Assembly (NCBI GenBank): GCA_964627805.1 | Contig: CAZVLA010000026.1 | Span: 1 to 64,000 of the forward strand | Origin: CAZAMI01 sp964627805 | GTDB lineage: Archaea > Thermoproteota > Thermoprotei_A > Sulfolobales > NBVN01 | DNA length: 64,000 bases | Direction: 5' to 3' | Shown here: positions 1 through 8,107 of the stretch, piece by piece | How the letters are laid out: the number at the start of each line of letters is the position of its first letter | Numbering within the stretch: position 1 is the stretch's first letter | Translations under genes and position numbers: made by a program | Notes under the pieces: generated by a model | Told to the model about the DNA's origin: nothing | The model's database searches: none | Seen by the model: the letters and a program-made list of their open reading frames with translations, nothing else

Positions 1-888
1 GCGGCAATACTTGATTGGATGGGCTTAGCTGGGATAGGTATGAGTAAGTTCATTAGCTACGGCAATGCAGCCGACGTTAAGGAGTATGAACTTATTGAGT
101 ACTTAGCTGAGGACCCCAAGACTAAGGTAATTACTGCCTACATAGAGGGTGTTGAGGATGGTAGGAAATTAATGAGTGCCGTAAGTAAGGCTGTTAGGTT
201 AGGTAAGCCAGTAGTGGTTCTTAAGGCTGGGAAGACTGAGAGAGGTGCTAAAGCAGCTTCATCCCATACTGGGGCTTTAGCGGGTGCTTACAAGATTTAT
301 GAGGCAGGTCTTAAGCAGGCTGGTGCGATAATCGTTGATGATCTGTACGAGCTATTCATAGCCCTTAAAGCATTAAGCTTAAGTAAGCCCCCTAAGGGTA
401 AGGGAGTAGCTATAGTCACTAACGGCGGTGGTGCTGGGGTATTAGCTACGGACTCAATAGAGTTGCTAGGTCTTGAAGTAGCTAACTTAAGTAGGGAGAC
501 TATAGATGAATTAAGGAAAGTACTACCGCCAGCTGCATCACCTTATAACCCAGTTGATGTATTAGGTGATGCACCAGCTAGTAGGTATGAGGAGGCCTTA
601 AGGATAGTCTCTAAGGATCCTAACGTGCACTCAATATTAGTAATTGCTCTACTACAGGCCCCGGCATTAGATGGTGATGAGTTAGTCAACACGGTTAGGG
701 AATTCAGTAAGTCAGTCGATAAGCCTATAGTAATGTCCTTCCCTGGAGGAGCTTACGCTGAGAAGTACATGAAGATTATGGAGGAGGCAGGCATACCCTC
801 ATTTAAGACCGTAATGGAAGCTGTTAAAGCGATTAAGTACCTCTACGAATTCAGTGTTAGGAGGGCGAAGGCGCTAACGAAGAGGTAA
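1..888 (+). CDS. ADP-forming acyl/acetyl-CoA synthetase, alpha subunit (5' end outside window)
   Basis: The alpha subunit of NDP-forming acyl-CoA synthetase converts acyl-CoA, ADP and phosphate to the acid, ATP and CoA, the archaeal energy-conserving step of acetate or branched-acid formation. The reading frame is open from base 1, so the gene enters from outside and the N-terminal CoA-binding domain is missing. What remains is the two flavodoxin-like CoA-ligase domains: an SSHTGALAG segment carrying the conserved histidine that is phosphorylated in this family, then a glycine-rich TNGGGAGVLATD turn. The ATP-grasp beta partner is not adjacent; a beta subunit gene lies at about 50.0-50.7 kb on the other strand. 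The acyl substrate cannot be told from sequence. The PAP2 gene begins seven bases after the stop. Confidence 0.93.
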   Translation, partial: AAILDWMGLAGIGMSKFISYGNAADVKEYELIEYLAEDPKTKVITAYIEGVEDGRKLMSAVSKAVRLGKPVVVLKAGKTERGAKAASSHTGALAGAYKIYEAGLKQAGAIIVDDLYELFIALKALSLSKPPKGKGVAIVTNGGGAGVLATDSIELLGLEVANLSRETIDELRKVLPPAASPYNPVDVLGDAPASRYEEALRIVSKDPNVHSILVIALLQAPALDGDELVNTVREFSKSVDKPIVMSFPGGAYAEKYMKIMEEAGIPSFKTVMEAVKAIKYLYEFSVRRAKALTKR

Positions 889-895
889 TGAATTA

Positions 896-1552
896 ATGGG
901 TAGGTACAGGTATTACCTAGTAATTGGGTCGTCATTGATACTTACTGCTGTAGTTATTGGGTACTTAATTAAGTCACTAGGTAACCCCTACTTAAACAGT
1001 TTTTTAAGTCATGAATTCTACACGATCCTGTACCCTTACGTACCCATTAGGTCGTTTATGTTGATAATATCGGCGTCAGCATCGGTCTTAGCCGTAGGTG
1101 TTTACTTACTCGTAATGCTTATCTATGTAGTGCTTAAGACCCCGAAGGATGATGTTAGGCGTAGGTACCTAATACTAACTATAGTAGCGTTGATACTGGC
1201 TGATGCCGTAGTAGCCCTACTTAAGTGGTCATTAAGGGTACCTAGGCCATTCTGGGGTAGCGGGTTCGTAGGGTATACGTACCCCTCAGGACACGTAACT
1301 AGATCTGCTGTAGTAGCTTACTTAGCACCTAAAGTGTTCGGGGGTAAGTTAGGTAGGTACTTACCGTTAGTTACTTGGTCTTGGGTAGTACTTACGTGCT
1401 TAAGTAGGGTAGTACTCGGTGCTCACTACGTAATAGATACTGTAGGTGGCGTGCTAATAGGTTTAGGTACTTCCTTAGTGATTATGTCGATTTACGAATT
1501 CCTAAGGACTAACGTGGTGATAATTCGTGAGGAGGCCGTTAAGCGCGGCTGA
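896..1552 (+). CDS. PAP2-family membrane phosphatase
   Basis: Integral membrane phosphatase of the type 2 phosphatidic acid phosphatase family; in archaea the usual substrates are polyprenyl diphosphates or phospholipid phosphates. All three PAP2 signatures are present: K110 with R117-P118, the PSGH motif at 130-133, and S170-R171 with H177 and D181. Hydrophobic segments surround them. At 218 residues it is the size of a single-domain PAP2 enzyme. It follows the synthetase gene closely and its 3' end overlaps the rhomboid gene, suggesting cotranscription. Undecaprenyl/dolichyl diphosphate recycling is the likeliest role, by inference; a polyprenol-kinase-like gene exists at 35.7 kb. Confidence 0.9.
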   Translation: MGRYRYYLVIGSSLILTAVVIGYLIKSLGNPYLNSFLSHEFYTILYPYVPIRSFMLIISASASVLAVGVYLLVMLIYVVLKTPKDDVRRRYLILTIVALILADAVVALLKWSLRVPRPFWGSGFVGYTYPSGHVTRSAVVAYLAPKVFGGKLGRYLPLVTWSWVVLTCLSRVVLGAHYVIDTVGGVLIGLGTSLVIMSIYEFLRTNVVIIREEAVKRG

Positions 1553-2183
1553 AGTTCTTGCTACGTTAATGGTGCTTACGTATCTAGTAATTATAGTGGT
1601 GGGTCTTTACGTACTCTATGAATTAGCTAGCTTAAGCACCTATGACGTACTTAAGGCGTTAGCGTCCCCAGCTGAACCACTAAGCCCCGGTGTTTCGGTT
1701 CTTCATGTAGTTAATGACTACCTAGGACTGCACCTAATTCTTAGGGGTGATGAGGTACTAAATGGTGAGGTTTGGGAGGTTATTACCTCAATATTCATAC
1801 ATGCAAACATCATACACTTAATAACTAACGTAGTGGCGTTACTAATAACGGATTCCATACTCTCTGCTTCAACGAGTATTAGGGGTAGGGATGAAGTAGC
1901 TGTATTCATGACCTCAGGTATAGTAGGTAACTTAGCTACCGTGGCTCTACTACCTAAGGTTAGTAGCTTAGGAGCTTCAGGAGCGATCTTCGGATTACTA
2001 GCTTACGCAGCGATTAATGAGTACAGACGTAGCAGAAGCTTAACACTGCTTATCCTACTGATATTCGTGTTCGTAATAAGTTCAGTACCGATAGCTGGGT
2101 ACCCCAACATAGTAGCTCACCTAGCCGGATTAATGACGGGAATTATTTTTGGGTTCCTAGGAATACCTAGAGGTAGGGGGTGA
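1527..2183 (+). CDS. Rhomboid-family intramembrane serine protease
   Basis: Multispanning intramembrane protease. The catalytic dyad is recognisable: GASG at 149-152 with Ser151 as nucleophile, and His198 in AHLAG. The HxxxxHxxxN segment typical of rhomboids (H92, H97, N101) is also present. Start is GTG, overlapping the preceding PAP2 gene by 26 bases; a later ATG (codon 15) is possible but would cut into the first hydrophobic stretch. The stop codon lies inside the C box of a box C/D RNA, so the mRNA 3' end and the small RNA overlap. Substrate unknown. Confidence 0.88.
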   Translation: MRRPLSAAEVLATLMVLTYLVIIVVGLYVLYELASLSTYDVLKALASPAEPLSPGVSVLHVVNDYLGLHLILRGDEVLNGEVWEVITSIFIHANIIHLITNVVALLITDSILSASTSIRGRDEVAVFMTSGIVGNLATVALLPKVSSLGASGAIFGLLAYAAINEYRRSRSLTLLILLIFVFVISSVPIAGYPNIVAHLAGLMTGIIFGFLGIPRGRG

Positions 2184-2234
2184 TGAATTAAGGAGGGCCC
2201 CTGACTAGTGAGGAGCAGGCTAGGCACTGACTCT
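2178..2234 (+). ncRNA. Box C/D guide sRNA
   Basis: Complete archaeal double-guide layout: C box GTGATGA at 2180-2186, 14-nt guide 2187-2200, D' CTGA at 2201-2204, 3-nt spacer, C' GTGAGGA (one change from consensus) at 2208-2214, 12-nt guide 2215-2226 (gcaggctaggca), D box CTGA at 2227-2230. Known role: directs fibrillarin to 2'-O-methylate the base paired five positions upstream of D or D'. The C box contains the rhomboid stop codon, so the RNA overlaps the end of that gene. Targets not established. Confidence 0.85.
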
Positions 2235-2247
2235 GGGTGACCTCTCC

Positions 2248-2904
2248 TTGAAGGACGTGTACAGATGCTCAGTATGCGGTAAGTACGTTGAATCACCCAC
2301 TCACTGCGGTAGGAGATGTAAGTTACTAATGAGTGGTTACCAAAGGGTTAGGTTAAGTAAGTTAATATCATTCATACTGAGACATTCACCTGAATCCGTA
2401 GGTATTAAGTTAAGTAGTGATGGGTGGGTAAGGATAAGTGACTTAGTTAAGGGCATTAAGGAGGTCTGGGTTAATAGGGAGGCTTACTCATGGGTTACTG
2501 AGGAACATGTTAAGGCATTAGCGATTCTAGATCCTAAAGGTAGGTTTGAGTTAAGGGGTGAGTACATAAGGGCTACGTACGGACACAGTAAGGGTGTTAA
2601 GGTTAGGATAGGTTATGATGAAGACTTAAGCAGTAAGTATCTATACCACGGAACCACATCAAGGAACTTAAGCAGTATTTTAAGGGAAGGTATTAAACCC
2701 ATGAAGAGATGGTTCGTACACCTAACTACAGACCCTGAAGTAGCTTGCGAGACTGGGCGTAGGCACGGAAGTGATGCAGTCTACATACTCATTAATGTTG
2801 AGTGCTTAAGGTCCTTAGGTCATAGGGTGTTTAAGGCTAGTGAGGTCATTAGATTAACTGATTACGTCCCACCTAAGTGCATTGAGAAAGTGTTTAGGTG
2901 CTAG
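2248..2904 (+). CDS. kptA: RNA/tRNA 2'-phosphotransferase (Tpt1/KptA family) with N-terminal zinc ribbon
   Basis: Transfers an RNA 2'-phosphate to NAD+, giving ADP-ribose 1'',2''-cyclic phosphate; in archaea this may repair splicing or ligation junctions. The first 25 residues form a zinc-ribbon-like knuckle (Cys7, Cys10, Cys20, Cys24), followed by the RNA-binding winged lobe with the SFILRHSPE motif at 41-49 and the NAD lobe with YHGT at 133-136 and VHLT around 157-160. Length of 218 fits archaeal members with the extra ribbon. Start is TTG at 2248, immediately after a C/D RNA that probably belongs to the upstream transcript. No linked splicing or ligase gene is in the window. Confidence 0.92.
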   Translation: MKDVYRCSVCGKYVESPTHCGRRCKLLMSGYQRVRLSKLISFILRHSPESVGIKLSSDGWVRISDLVKGIKEVWVNREAYSWVTEEHVKALAILDPKGRFELRGEYIRATYGHSKGVKVRIGYDEDLSSKYLYHGTTSRNLSSILREGIKPMKRWFVHLTTDPEVACETGRRHGSDAVYILINVECLRSLGHRVFKASEVIRLTDYVPPKCIEKVFRC

Positions 2905-2983
2905 TAATTAACGGTCGTATATTATTTAATGTAAGTCTACGTAATAGTGATTAATTAATGGGTTCTGTGCAGTAATGACTTAG

Positions 2984-2997
2984 GAAAAGTTTATAAG
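2984..2997 (+). promoter_or_regulatory. Archaeal BRE/TATA promoter of thrC
   Basis: A purine-rich BRE (gaaaagt) runs into TTTATAAG at 2990-2997. A start site about 25 bases downstream (near 3018) would give a leader of roughly 25 bases containing a short hairpin, ATGCC (3022-3026) pairing with GGCAT (3037-3041), just before the ATG at 3045. Confidence 0.6.
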
Positions 2998-3044
2998 TAG
3001 GGTTAAGTAATGGGGTCGGTGATGCCCTTGGAAACAGGCATTTA

Positions 3045-4307
3045 ATGTACTTGAATGGCTTAAGTATTAAGCTTAGGTGCTTAAAGTGCTTTAGTTCATT
3101 CTCAACAGATCCCCTACTCTTCCTATGCCCTAAGTGCAGGTTACCGCTTGAAGTTAAGATTAGGTTTAGTGGAGGTATTGATTGGGCATCAATTAGGGGT
3201 AGACCATTAGGTGTTTGGAGGTATAGAGAATTACTACCGCTACCTAAGGGAGCTGAAGTAGTTACTATGGGTGAGGGAGGTACACCACTAATTAAGTCGG
3301 TAGGTATTGCTAGGGAGTATGGAGTAACTAACCTTCACTTTAAGTTCGAGGGGAGTAACCCTACGGGATCATTTAAGGATAGGGGGATGACCTTAGCAGT
3401 TAGCTTAGCTAAGTACTTAGGGTTTAAAGCAGTAGTAGTAGCTAGTACGGGGAACACGTCGGCATCAGCAGCTGCGTATGCTAGGAGGGCAGGTCTTAAG
3501 TGTGTAGTGGTTCTACCTAAGGGTAAGGTTGCTAAGGGTAAGTTAGCTCAAGCGATACTATACGGAGCTGATATAGTTGAAGTTGAGGGTGCGTTCGACG
3601 TAGCTCTTGAAGCCGTTATTGAGTCAGTAATGGAGTTAGGTACTGCCTACCCACTTAATTCCTTTAATCCCTGGAGACTTGAGGGTCAGAAGACGATAGC
3701 TTATGAGATATACGATCAGTTAGGATTCATACCTGATAACGTAGTTGTCCCGGTAGGTAATGCAGGTAATATCTCAGCTATTTGGAAGGGGTTTAAGGAG
3801 CTTAGGGAGTTAGGGGTAGTGAGTAAGTTACCTAGGATGTACGGCGTCCAAGCTAAGGGTGCGTCACCACTCGTTAAGCTATGGGGAAGAGGTGGGGAGT
3901 CATTAATACCTGAGGAATCCCCAGAGACTGTAGCTACAGCGATTAGGATAGGTAAGCCCATTAACTGGCTTAAGGCGTTAAGGGCAGTTAACGAGTCTGG
4001 AGGTGCGTTCGTATCAGTCACTGACGAGGAGATACTTCAGGCTCAAAGGGAATTAGCTAGGCTCGACGGCCTAGCCACTGAACCTGCAGGAGCTGCTTCA
4101 GTAGCTGGTGTTAAGAAGTTAATCAATCAAGGATTCATAGAGCGTGATGAAGTTACCGTAGCGGTAATTACTGGCCATGGACTTAAAGACCCGGACAGTA
4201 TGGCGTCATGTAGCGTAAGGGTAATAACCACCTCCTCACTTGATGAGGCAGTAAGTACCATAATGAAGCTATGCGGGGGTGGCCAGCATGGAGGTACTGA
4301 GGGGTAG
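3045..4307 (+). CDS. thrC: Threonine synthase
   Basis: PLP-dependent enzyme converting O-phosphohomoserine to threonine. The N-terminus carries a zinc-ribbon-like Cys pair set (C12, C15, C28, C31), common in archaeal threonine synthases. The PLP lysine is K111 in GSFKDRG, followed by a serine/threonine-rich STGNTSASAAAYA loop and a VPVGNAGN phosphate-binding turn. Length 420 is normal. The gene overlaps homoserine kinase, which supplies the substrate, so the two form a threonine operon behind a clear TATA promoter. Confidence 0.95.
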   Translation: MYLNGLSIKLRCLKCFSSFSTDPLLFLCPKCRLPLEVKIRFSGGIDWASIRGRPLGVWRYRELLPLPKGAEVVTMGEGGTPLIKSVGIAREYGVTNLHFKFEGSNPTGSFKDRGMTLAVSLAKYLGFKAVVVASTGNTSASAAAYARRAGLKCVVVLPKGKVAKGKLAQAILYGADIVEVEGAFDVALEAVIESVMELGTAYPLNSFNPWRLEGQKTIAYEIYDQLGFIPDNVVVPVGNAGNISAIWKGFKELRELGVVSKLPRMYGVQAKGASPLVKLWGRGGESLIPEESPETVATAIRIGKPINWLKALRAVNESGGAFVSVTDEEILQAQRELARLDGLATEPAGAASVAGVKKLINQGFIERDEVTVAVITGHGLKDPDSMASCSVRVITTSSLDEAVSTIMKLCGGGQHGGTEG

Positions 4308-5223
4308 GTATAGGTCATACGCGAGCTCAGCTAACTTAGGACCTGGATTCGACTTAATGGCAGTAGCTATTGATGCCTTCTACGATGAGGGTGAGGTAGT
4401 GATTAAGTCGCCAGGTAGCGGGGTTGTGAGGGTTAGGTACGTAGGTAAGTATGGGGGTAATGTTAAGGGTAATGACGTAGCTACATTAGCTATTAGGGAA
4501 GTAATTAGGAGGTGCTCATTGAATATAGATGTTGAGGCTACGATTAATAAGGGGATACCCCCTGGTAAGGGGTTAGGTAGTAGTGGAGCTACGGCAGCCT
4601 TAGTTGTTAGGGCGCTTAATGACTTACTGGGCCTTGGGTTAAGTATTGAGGACGAGGTTGAGTTAGCGGGTGAGGGTGAGAGGGCGTCGGCGGGTGTACC
4701 TCACTACGATAACGTAGCTGCTAGCTTAGCTGGTGGTTTAGTTATTGTTAGTAGGGATGTTAAGGGTTCGTTAAGGGTGGTTAAGTTCGACGTAGATGCA
4801 TCATTCGTAATAGCAATACCTGATGTTGAGTTACCAAGCCCTAAGACTGAGGTCATGAGGTCGGTAATACCTAAGGAGGTACCTACGCACTTACTGGTTA
4901 GGAACTCATCGAGTTTAGCGATGCTCTTAATAGGTCTGCTAACTGGTAAGTACGAATTAGCTGGTCAAGGTATGGAAGAGTACGTAATAGTACCTGCTAG
5001 ATCTAGGCTAGTGTCGTGTTTCTGGGAGGCTAAGAGAGCTGCGTTAAGTGCTGGTGCTTACGGATTCACAATAAGTGGTGCTGGACCATCAACTATAGCC
5101 CTAGTTAATGAGTGTGTAGCTAGTAAGGTGGCTGACGCCTTACTAAGTGCCTACACGTCATGTGGTGTGGGTGTTAAGGTAGTTAAGGCTAAGGTAGCTC
5201 CGGGTGTGACTAGGGTCGATTAA
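4288..5223 (+). CDS. thrB: Homoserine kinase
   Basis: GHMP-superfamily kinase phosphorylating homoserine at the gamma hydroxyl. Visible features are the N-terminal SSANLGPGFD segment typical of homoserine kinases, the ATP loop PPGKGLGSSGATAA, and the C-terminal TISGAGPS motif. I chose ATG 4288 because a GGGGGTGG ribosome site sits just upstream; a GTG at 4279 is the alternative. It overlaps the end of thrC, implying translational coupling in the threonine pathway. Confidence 0.94.
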   Translation: MEVLRGRYRSYASSANLGPGFDLMAVAIDAFYDEGEVVIKSPGSGVVRVRYVGKYGGNVKGNDVATLAIREVIRRCSLNIDVEATINKGIPPGKGLGSSGATAALVVRALNDLLGLGLSIEDEVELAGEGERASAGVPHYDNVAASLAGGLVIVSRDVKGSLRVVKFDVDASFVIAIPDVELPSPKTEVMRSVIPKEVPTHLLVRNSSSLAMLLIGLLTGKYELAGQGMEEYVIVPARSRLVSCFWEAKRAALSAGAYGFTISGAGPSTIALVNECVASKVADALLSAYTSCGVGVKVVKAKVAPGVTRVD

Positions 5224-5233
5224 GTTTACTAGG

Positions 5234-5291
5234 TAGTCAGAACCCGGACCTCCTCATCATTTATCAGTAAAGGAGCCCAACTCATCACTTA
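5234..5291 (-). ncRNA. Box C/D guide sRNA at the 3' end of ttuA
   Basis: Minus-strand order: C box GTGATGA (5288-5282), 14-nt guide (5281-5268), D' CTGA (5267-5264), 3-nt spacer, C' ATGATGA (5260-5254), 13-nt guide ggaggtccgggtt (5253-5241), D CTGA (5240-5237). All four boxes match consensus exactly. The ttuA TGA stop lies inside the C box, so the RNA is probably processed from the read-through operon transcript. Targets unknown. Confidence 0.9.
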
Positions 5292-6244
5292 ATAGACCTA
5301 ACTAAGTCTCCGACATAAGCTCTAACTTCAGGGCCTAAAGCCCTACCTATGGACTTAATAGTTAATCTACAGAAAGAGCATACATCACCCCTAGATATTA
5401 AGCCGCAGTAACGGCACTTACGTACCTCACCATTGCCTTCAGGTAACTCGACTTTACTGAACCTACGCAGGAATGAAACCCTAAGTCCTGGGTACTTAAT
5501 GTCTAACTCAGTTAAGAACTTCTTGATATGGAACTCAATACCATCTAAATTTACGTATGGGCACGTAATCTTAAGGAATGGTAGCTTCTTAAGCAGTGCA
5601 TAGACTAGGTTCTCCCTCTCAGTTACTTCATACAACGGTCTTACCCTACCAACTACTAGGTTCTTAATACCTTCAGTCCTAGGTACTAGCTTACTTAACC
5701 TACTGAAGTTTAGGTTTAAGAACTCCTTAATTATGTTAGCCATTAAGTCATCCATGTTATGTCCCGTAGCTACTGATGAAGCACCTAAAGCAATAGCTAC
5801 TGAATTAATTACGTACCTCTTAACGATACCGCATACTGAACATACTGCCCTACGCGAGTACTTAGCTAGTTCAGGTACTGAGGCACGTACTACCTCCTTA
5901 ATACTAGGTACTACTAAATTAATGCCTAATGACCTACATACATTCTCAACGATGAATCTAGCAGTACTTGATATTTCCTCAATGCCTAAGTCCACGTAGG
6001 TAGCTACTAGGTTAAAGTGGATCTTACTCCTTAACTCGTTAAGTACCGCTAAAAGCGCTATACTATCCTTACCGCCTGATACAGCTACTAGTACGGTGTC
6101 TCCCTCCTTAATCAATCCGTACTTAATAATCGTCCTAAGTACTCTCCTTTCGTAATACTCTATGAAGTGCTTACCGCAGAAGCTAGCTCTCGCGTATGGT
6201 ATCCTAATTACTGCTCTCTCACCGCATACACTACATTTAACCAG
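5285..6244 (-). CDS. ttuA: tRNA 2-thiouridine synthetase TtuA/Ncs6 family, probable CTG start
   Basis: Adenylates a tRNA uridine (usually U54 in thermophiles) and exchanges oxygen for sulfur delivered by a ubiquitin-like carrier. Features in order: zinc finger (C4, C7, C23, H26), PP-loop SGGKDS near 56-61, mid-domain cysteines in CSVC and TCP that fit the Fe-S site of TtuA, and a C-terminal CRYC...CSFC zinc finger. The zinc finger is essential to the fold, but no ATG, GTG or TTG precedes it in frame: there is a stop four codons before it. The only plausible initiator is CTG at 6244, with GAGGTGAT ending six bases upstream. The first TTG would start at residue 44 and delete the finger. Overlaps the carrier gene by 8 bases. 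Confidence 0.9.
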   Translation of the reverse strand: MVKCSVCGERAVIRIPYARASFCGKHFIEYYERRVLRTIIKYGLIKEGDTVLVAVSGGKDSIALLAVLNELRSKIHFNLVATYVDLGIEEISSTARFIVENVCRSLGINLVVPSIKEVVRASVPELAKYSRRAVCSVCGIVKRYVINSVAIALGASSVATGHNMDDLMANIIKEFLNLNFSRLSKLVPRTEGIKNLVVGRVRPLYEVTERENLVYALLKKLPFLKITCPYVNLDGIEFHIKKFLTELDIKYPGLRVSFLRRFSKVELPEGNGEVRKCRYCGLISRGDVCSFCRLTIKSIGRALGPEVRAYVGDLVRSIK

Positions 6245-6449
6245 TTGATATCACCTCGTAAACTTCTACGGTATCACCATCACTCAGCACGTAATCACCG
6301 GTTAGTGGGGTTCCATCCTTAACGGGTACTGCTACGTACTCATTAAGGCCTAACTCCTTCAAGACCTTAGATACCGTGGCTTTAGACCTACCTTCAATAA
6401 CTACGTACTCCTCCCTAGCGTTGGGGTATAGAATCACCTTAACCTTCAT
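6237..6449 (-). CDS. Ubiquitin-like sulfur carrier (MoaD/ThiS/TtuB type)
   Basis: Seventy-residue beta-grasp protein, the size of TtuB, ThiS and SAMPs. Position directly before and overlapping ttuA argues that it is the sulfur donor for tRNA thiolation. Odd point: family members end in Gly-Gly, where the terminal glycine is thiocarboxylated, but this one ends Ser-Thr-Gly. The terminal glycine is kept and the penultimate one is Thr. This may be tolerated by its E1-like activator, which is not in the window. A GGTGATGAT stretch precedes the ATG at 6449. Confidence 0.82.
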   Translation of the reverse strand: MKVKVILYPNAREEYVVIEGRSKATVSKVLKELGLNEYVAVPVKDGTPLTGDYVLSDGDTVEVYEVISTG

Positions 6450-6458
6450 ATCATCACC

Positions 6459-7274
6459 TCAGTGAATAGCTACAGACCTCACACCCTCCTTACGTAACTT
6501 ACTTAACTGGTACTTTAGTACTAAGTAAGCCGTGATTAGGAAAGCTGATGAGTAGGCAGTACCTACTAATGCCTCAGTACTTACACTCACTACAGTCCTA
6601 CTAATGCCTAGTGAATACCTAATTAATTCAGCAGGGTAGCTGAAGGGTGTTAGTAACGCGATTTGCTGAATAACTGCAGGCAAGTTAATCAACGGTACTA
6701 TGCCCCCAGTAGCTATTGGTAAGATCCACCCAATGAACTCAGCTACGGGTCCTGCAGATCCCGTAGTCACTATGAGTGAACCTAGGATTAGTGAGTAACT
6801 AAGTAATACGGTGATTAACTGTAGCGAACCTACTACTAAGTATGCTGGATGCGTAATCACGATCTTAGGTGGTGATATGAGTGCTGAGAGCATTAAGTAC
6901 GCCAAAGCGATAGTTATTGAGAACCATATTGCCGATATAGGTATGAGTCCTAAGTAATGAGTGATTAACCCCCTACCACTAATCAATACATACTCAAGGA
7001 TTCCCTGATAATTAAGCCACCTAAGCTCCCACCCCCAATCCCAAGTAGCTACGAGGTATGAGAGGAATATAGCTATCGATGTGAATATCTTAGTAGAGAC
7101 TTCAGTTAGTGAAGTACTTGGTGATCTAAATAGCGTTGCTGGCGTTATGAATAGGACTAACCAAATCATTAATGAAGTAGCACCTAATAAGGCACCCTTA
7201 CCCCTAATTAACTCAGCCCTTAAGTAAGCTAAGAACACAGCCTTAGCAGCCCTTAAGGCCTCAATGAAGTTCAA
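6459..7274 (-). CDS. ABC-2 type exporter permease
   Basis: Polytopic membrane protein of 271 residues with the spacing of ABC-2 transporter permeases: an N-terminal amphipathic start, an initial pair of hydrophobic segments, and a later Pro/Gly-rich helix pair around TPFSYPAELIRYSLG, a feature often seen near the C-terminus of this family. Third gene of an ATPase-permease-permease set; two bases separate it from the upstream permease and nine from the sulfur carrier gene. Substrate unknown; drug or lipid export is typical of the family. Confidence 0.85.
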   Translation of the reverse strand: MNFIEALRAAKAVFLAYLRAELIRGKGALLGATSLMIWLVLFITPATLFRSPSTSLTEVSTKIFTSIAIFLSYLVATWDWGWELRWLNYQGILEYVLISGRGLITHYLGLIPISAIWFSITIALAYLMLSALISPPKIVITHPAYLVVGSLQLITVLLSYSLILGSLIVTTGSAGPVAEFIGWILPIATGGIVPLINLPAVIQQIALLTPFSYPAELIRYSLGISRTVVSVSTEALVGTAYSSAFLITAYLVLKYQLSKLRKEGVRSVAIH

Positions 7275-7276
7275 GC

Positions 7277-8107
7277 TCAGCTTACCTCACCCCTAATTAA
7301 GGACTTACGCACCCAAGCACCTACGCTTAATGACGATAATGGTAAGTAAATCAATGCTAATGCAGTAGCGACACCAATTAGTGATAGTACGTACTGAGTA
7401 GTTGTTGGTACATTAAGTAATATTCTGTAAAGTAGCTCAACAGTACTTGATGATGGTAGTAACGTCGATATTAACTTGAGGGTTAGAGGCATTAAGTACC
7501 TAGGGTAGTATATGCCAGTAACTATAAGTAGTAGGGGCCTAACTATGTTCAGTAACCTCCAATTCTGACCTAGTAAGTAATAGAAGGTACCTAATACCAA
7601 TACCGAGAATGAAATCATTAGAAATGCGGAAATTAATGCAAAACTAACTACTAATCCAGTAATTAATAGAGCTAATGTTCCGTAGTAAATAAGCATAATA
7701 GGTAGTAATGTAGGGGCATTAAGTAATGTTGATAAAGCAAGTCTAGGTAAGGGTACTATCAAGTAGAAGGTCACTCTATTAATGGGGGAGAGGATTACGT
7801 AGGTAAAAGTACCAATCATTGAGTCATGAACAGGCCTCCATAGAACCTCATCAATAACACCCAGTACAGTCATCATTAAGTAGGAAGCCATAACAAAGAA
7901 TGGAATCGGATCCATACCTAACCTTAACTTAAATGATGAGTATGAACCTACTGAAGAACCTATAAGTACTATAAACATAGCTAGTACGTAGGGGTAAGCA
8001 ATCATAGTGATAAGTAATAATTTCCTTCTGGTAATGTCTGTTAAGGTAAGCATGAACTCAGCTCTAAATACATTAAGTAAATTCTTAAGAACTCTCACTA
8101 ACACCAC
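7277..8107 (-). CDS. ABC-2 type exporter permease
   Basis: 276-residue polytopic protein, second permease of the exporter. Its start overlaps the ATPase gene by 23 bases and its end nearly touches the next permease, so the three are translationally linked and probably form a heterodimeric membrane part. Sequence is only weakly similar to its partner by eye. No substrate-specific motif is visible. Confidence 0.83.
   Translation of the reverse strand: MVLVRVLKNLLNVFRAEFMLTLTDITRRKLLLITMIAYPYVLAMFIVLIGSSVGSYSSFKLRLGMDPIPFFVMASYLMMTVLGVIDEVLWRPVHDSMIGTFTYVILSPINRVTFYLIVPLPRLALSTLLNAPTLLPIMLIYYGTLALLITGLVVSFALISAFLMISFSVLVLGTFYYLLGQNWRLLNIVRPLLLIVTGIYYPRYLMPLTLKLISTLLPSSSTVELLYRILLNVPTTTQYVLSLIGVATALALIYLPLSSLSVGAWVRKSLIRGEVS

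Noticed and set aside
6430..6475. CTGA-g-GTGATGA near the sulfur carrier start
   Set aside because: The GTGATGAT is the ribosome site of the carrier gene, and no flanking D box follows the second guide.
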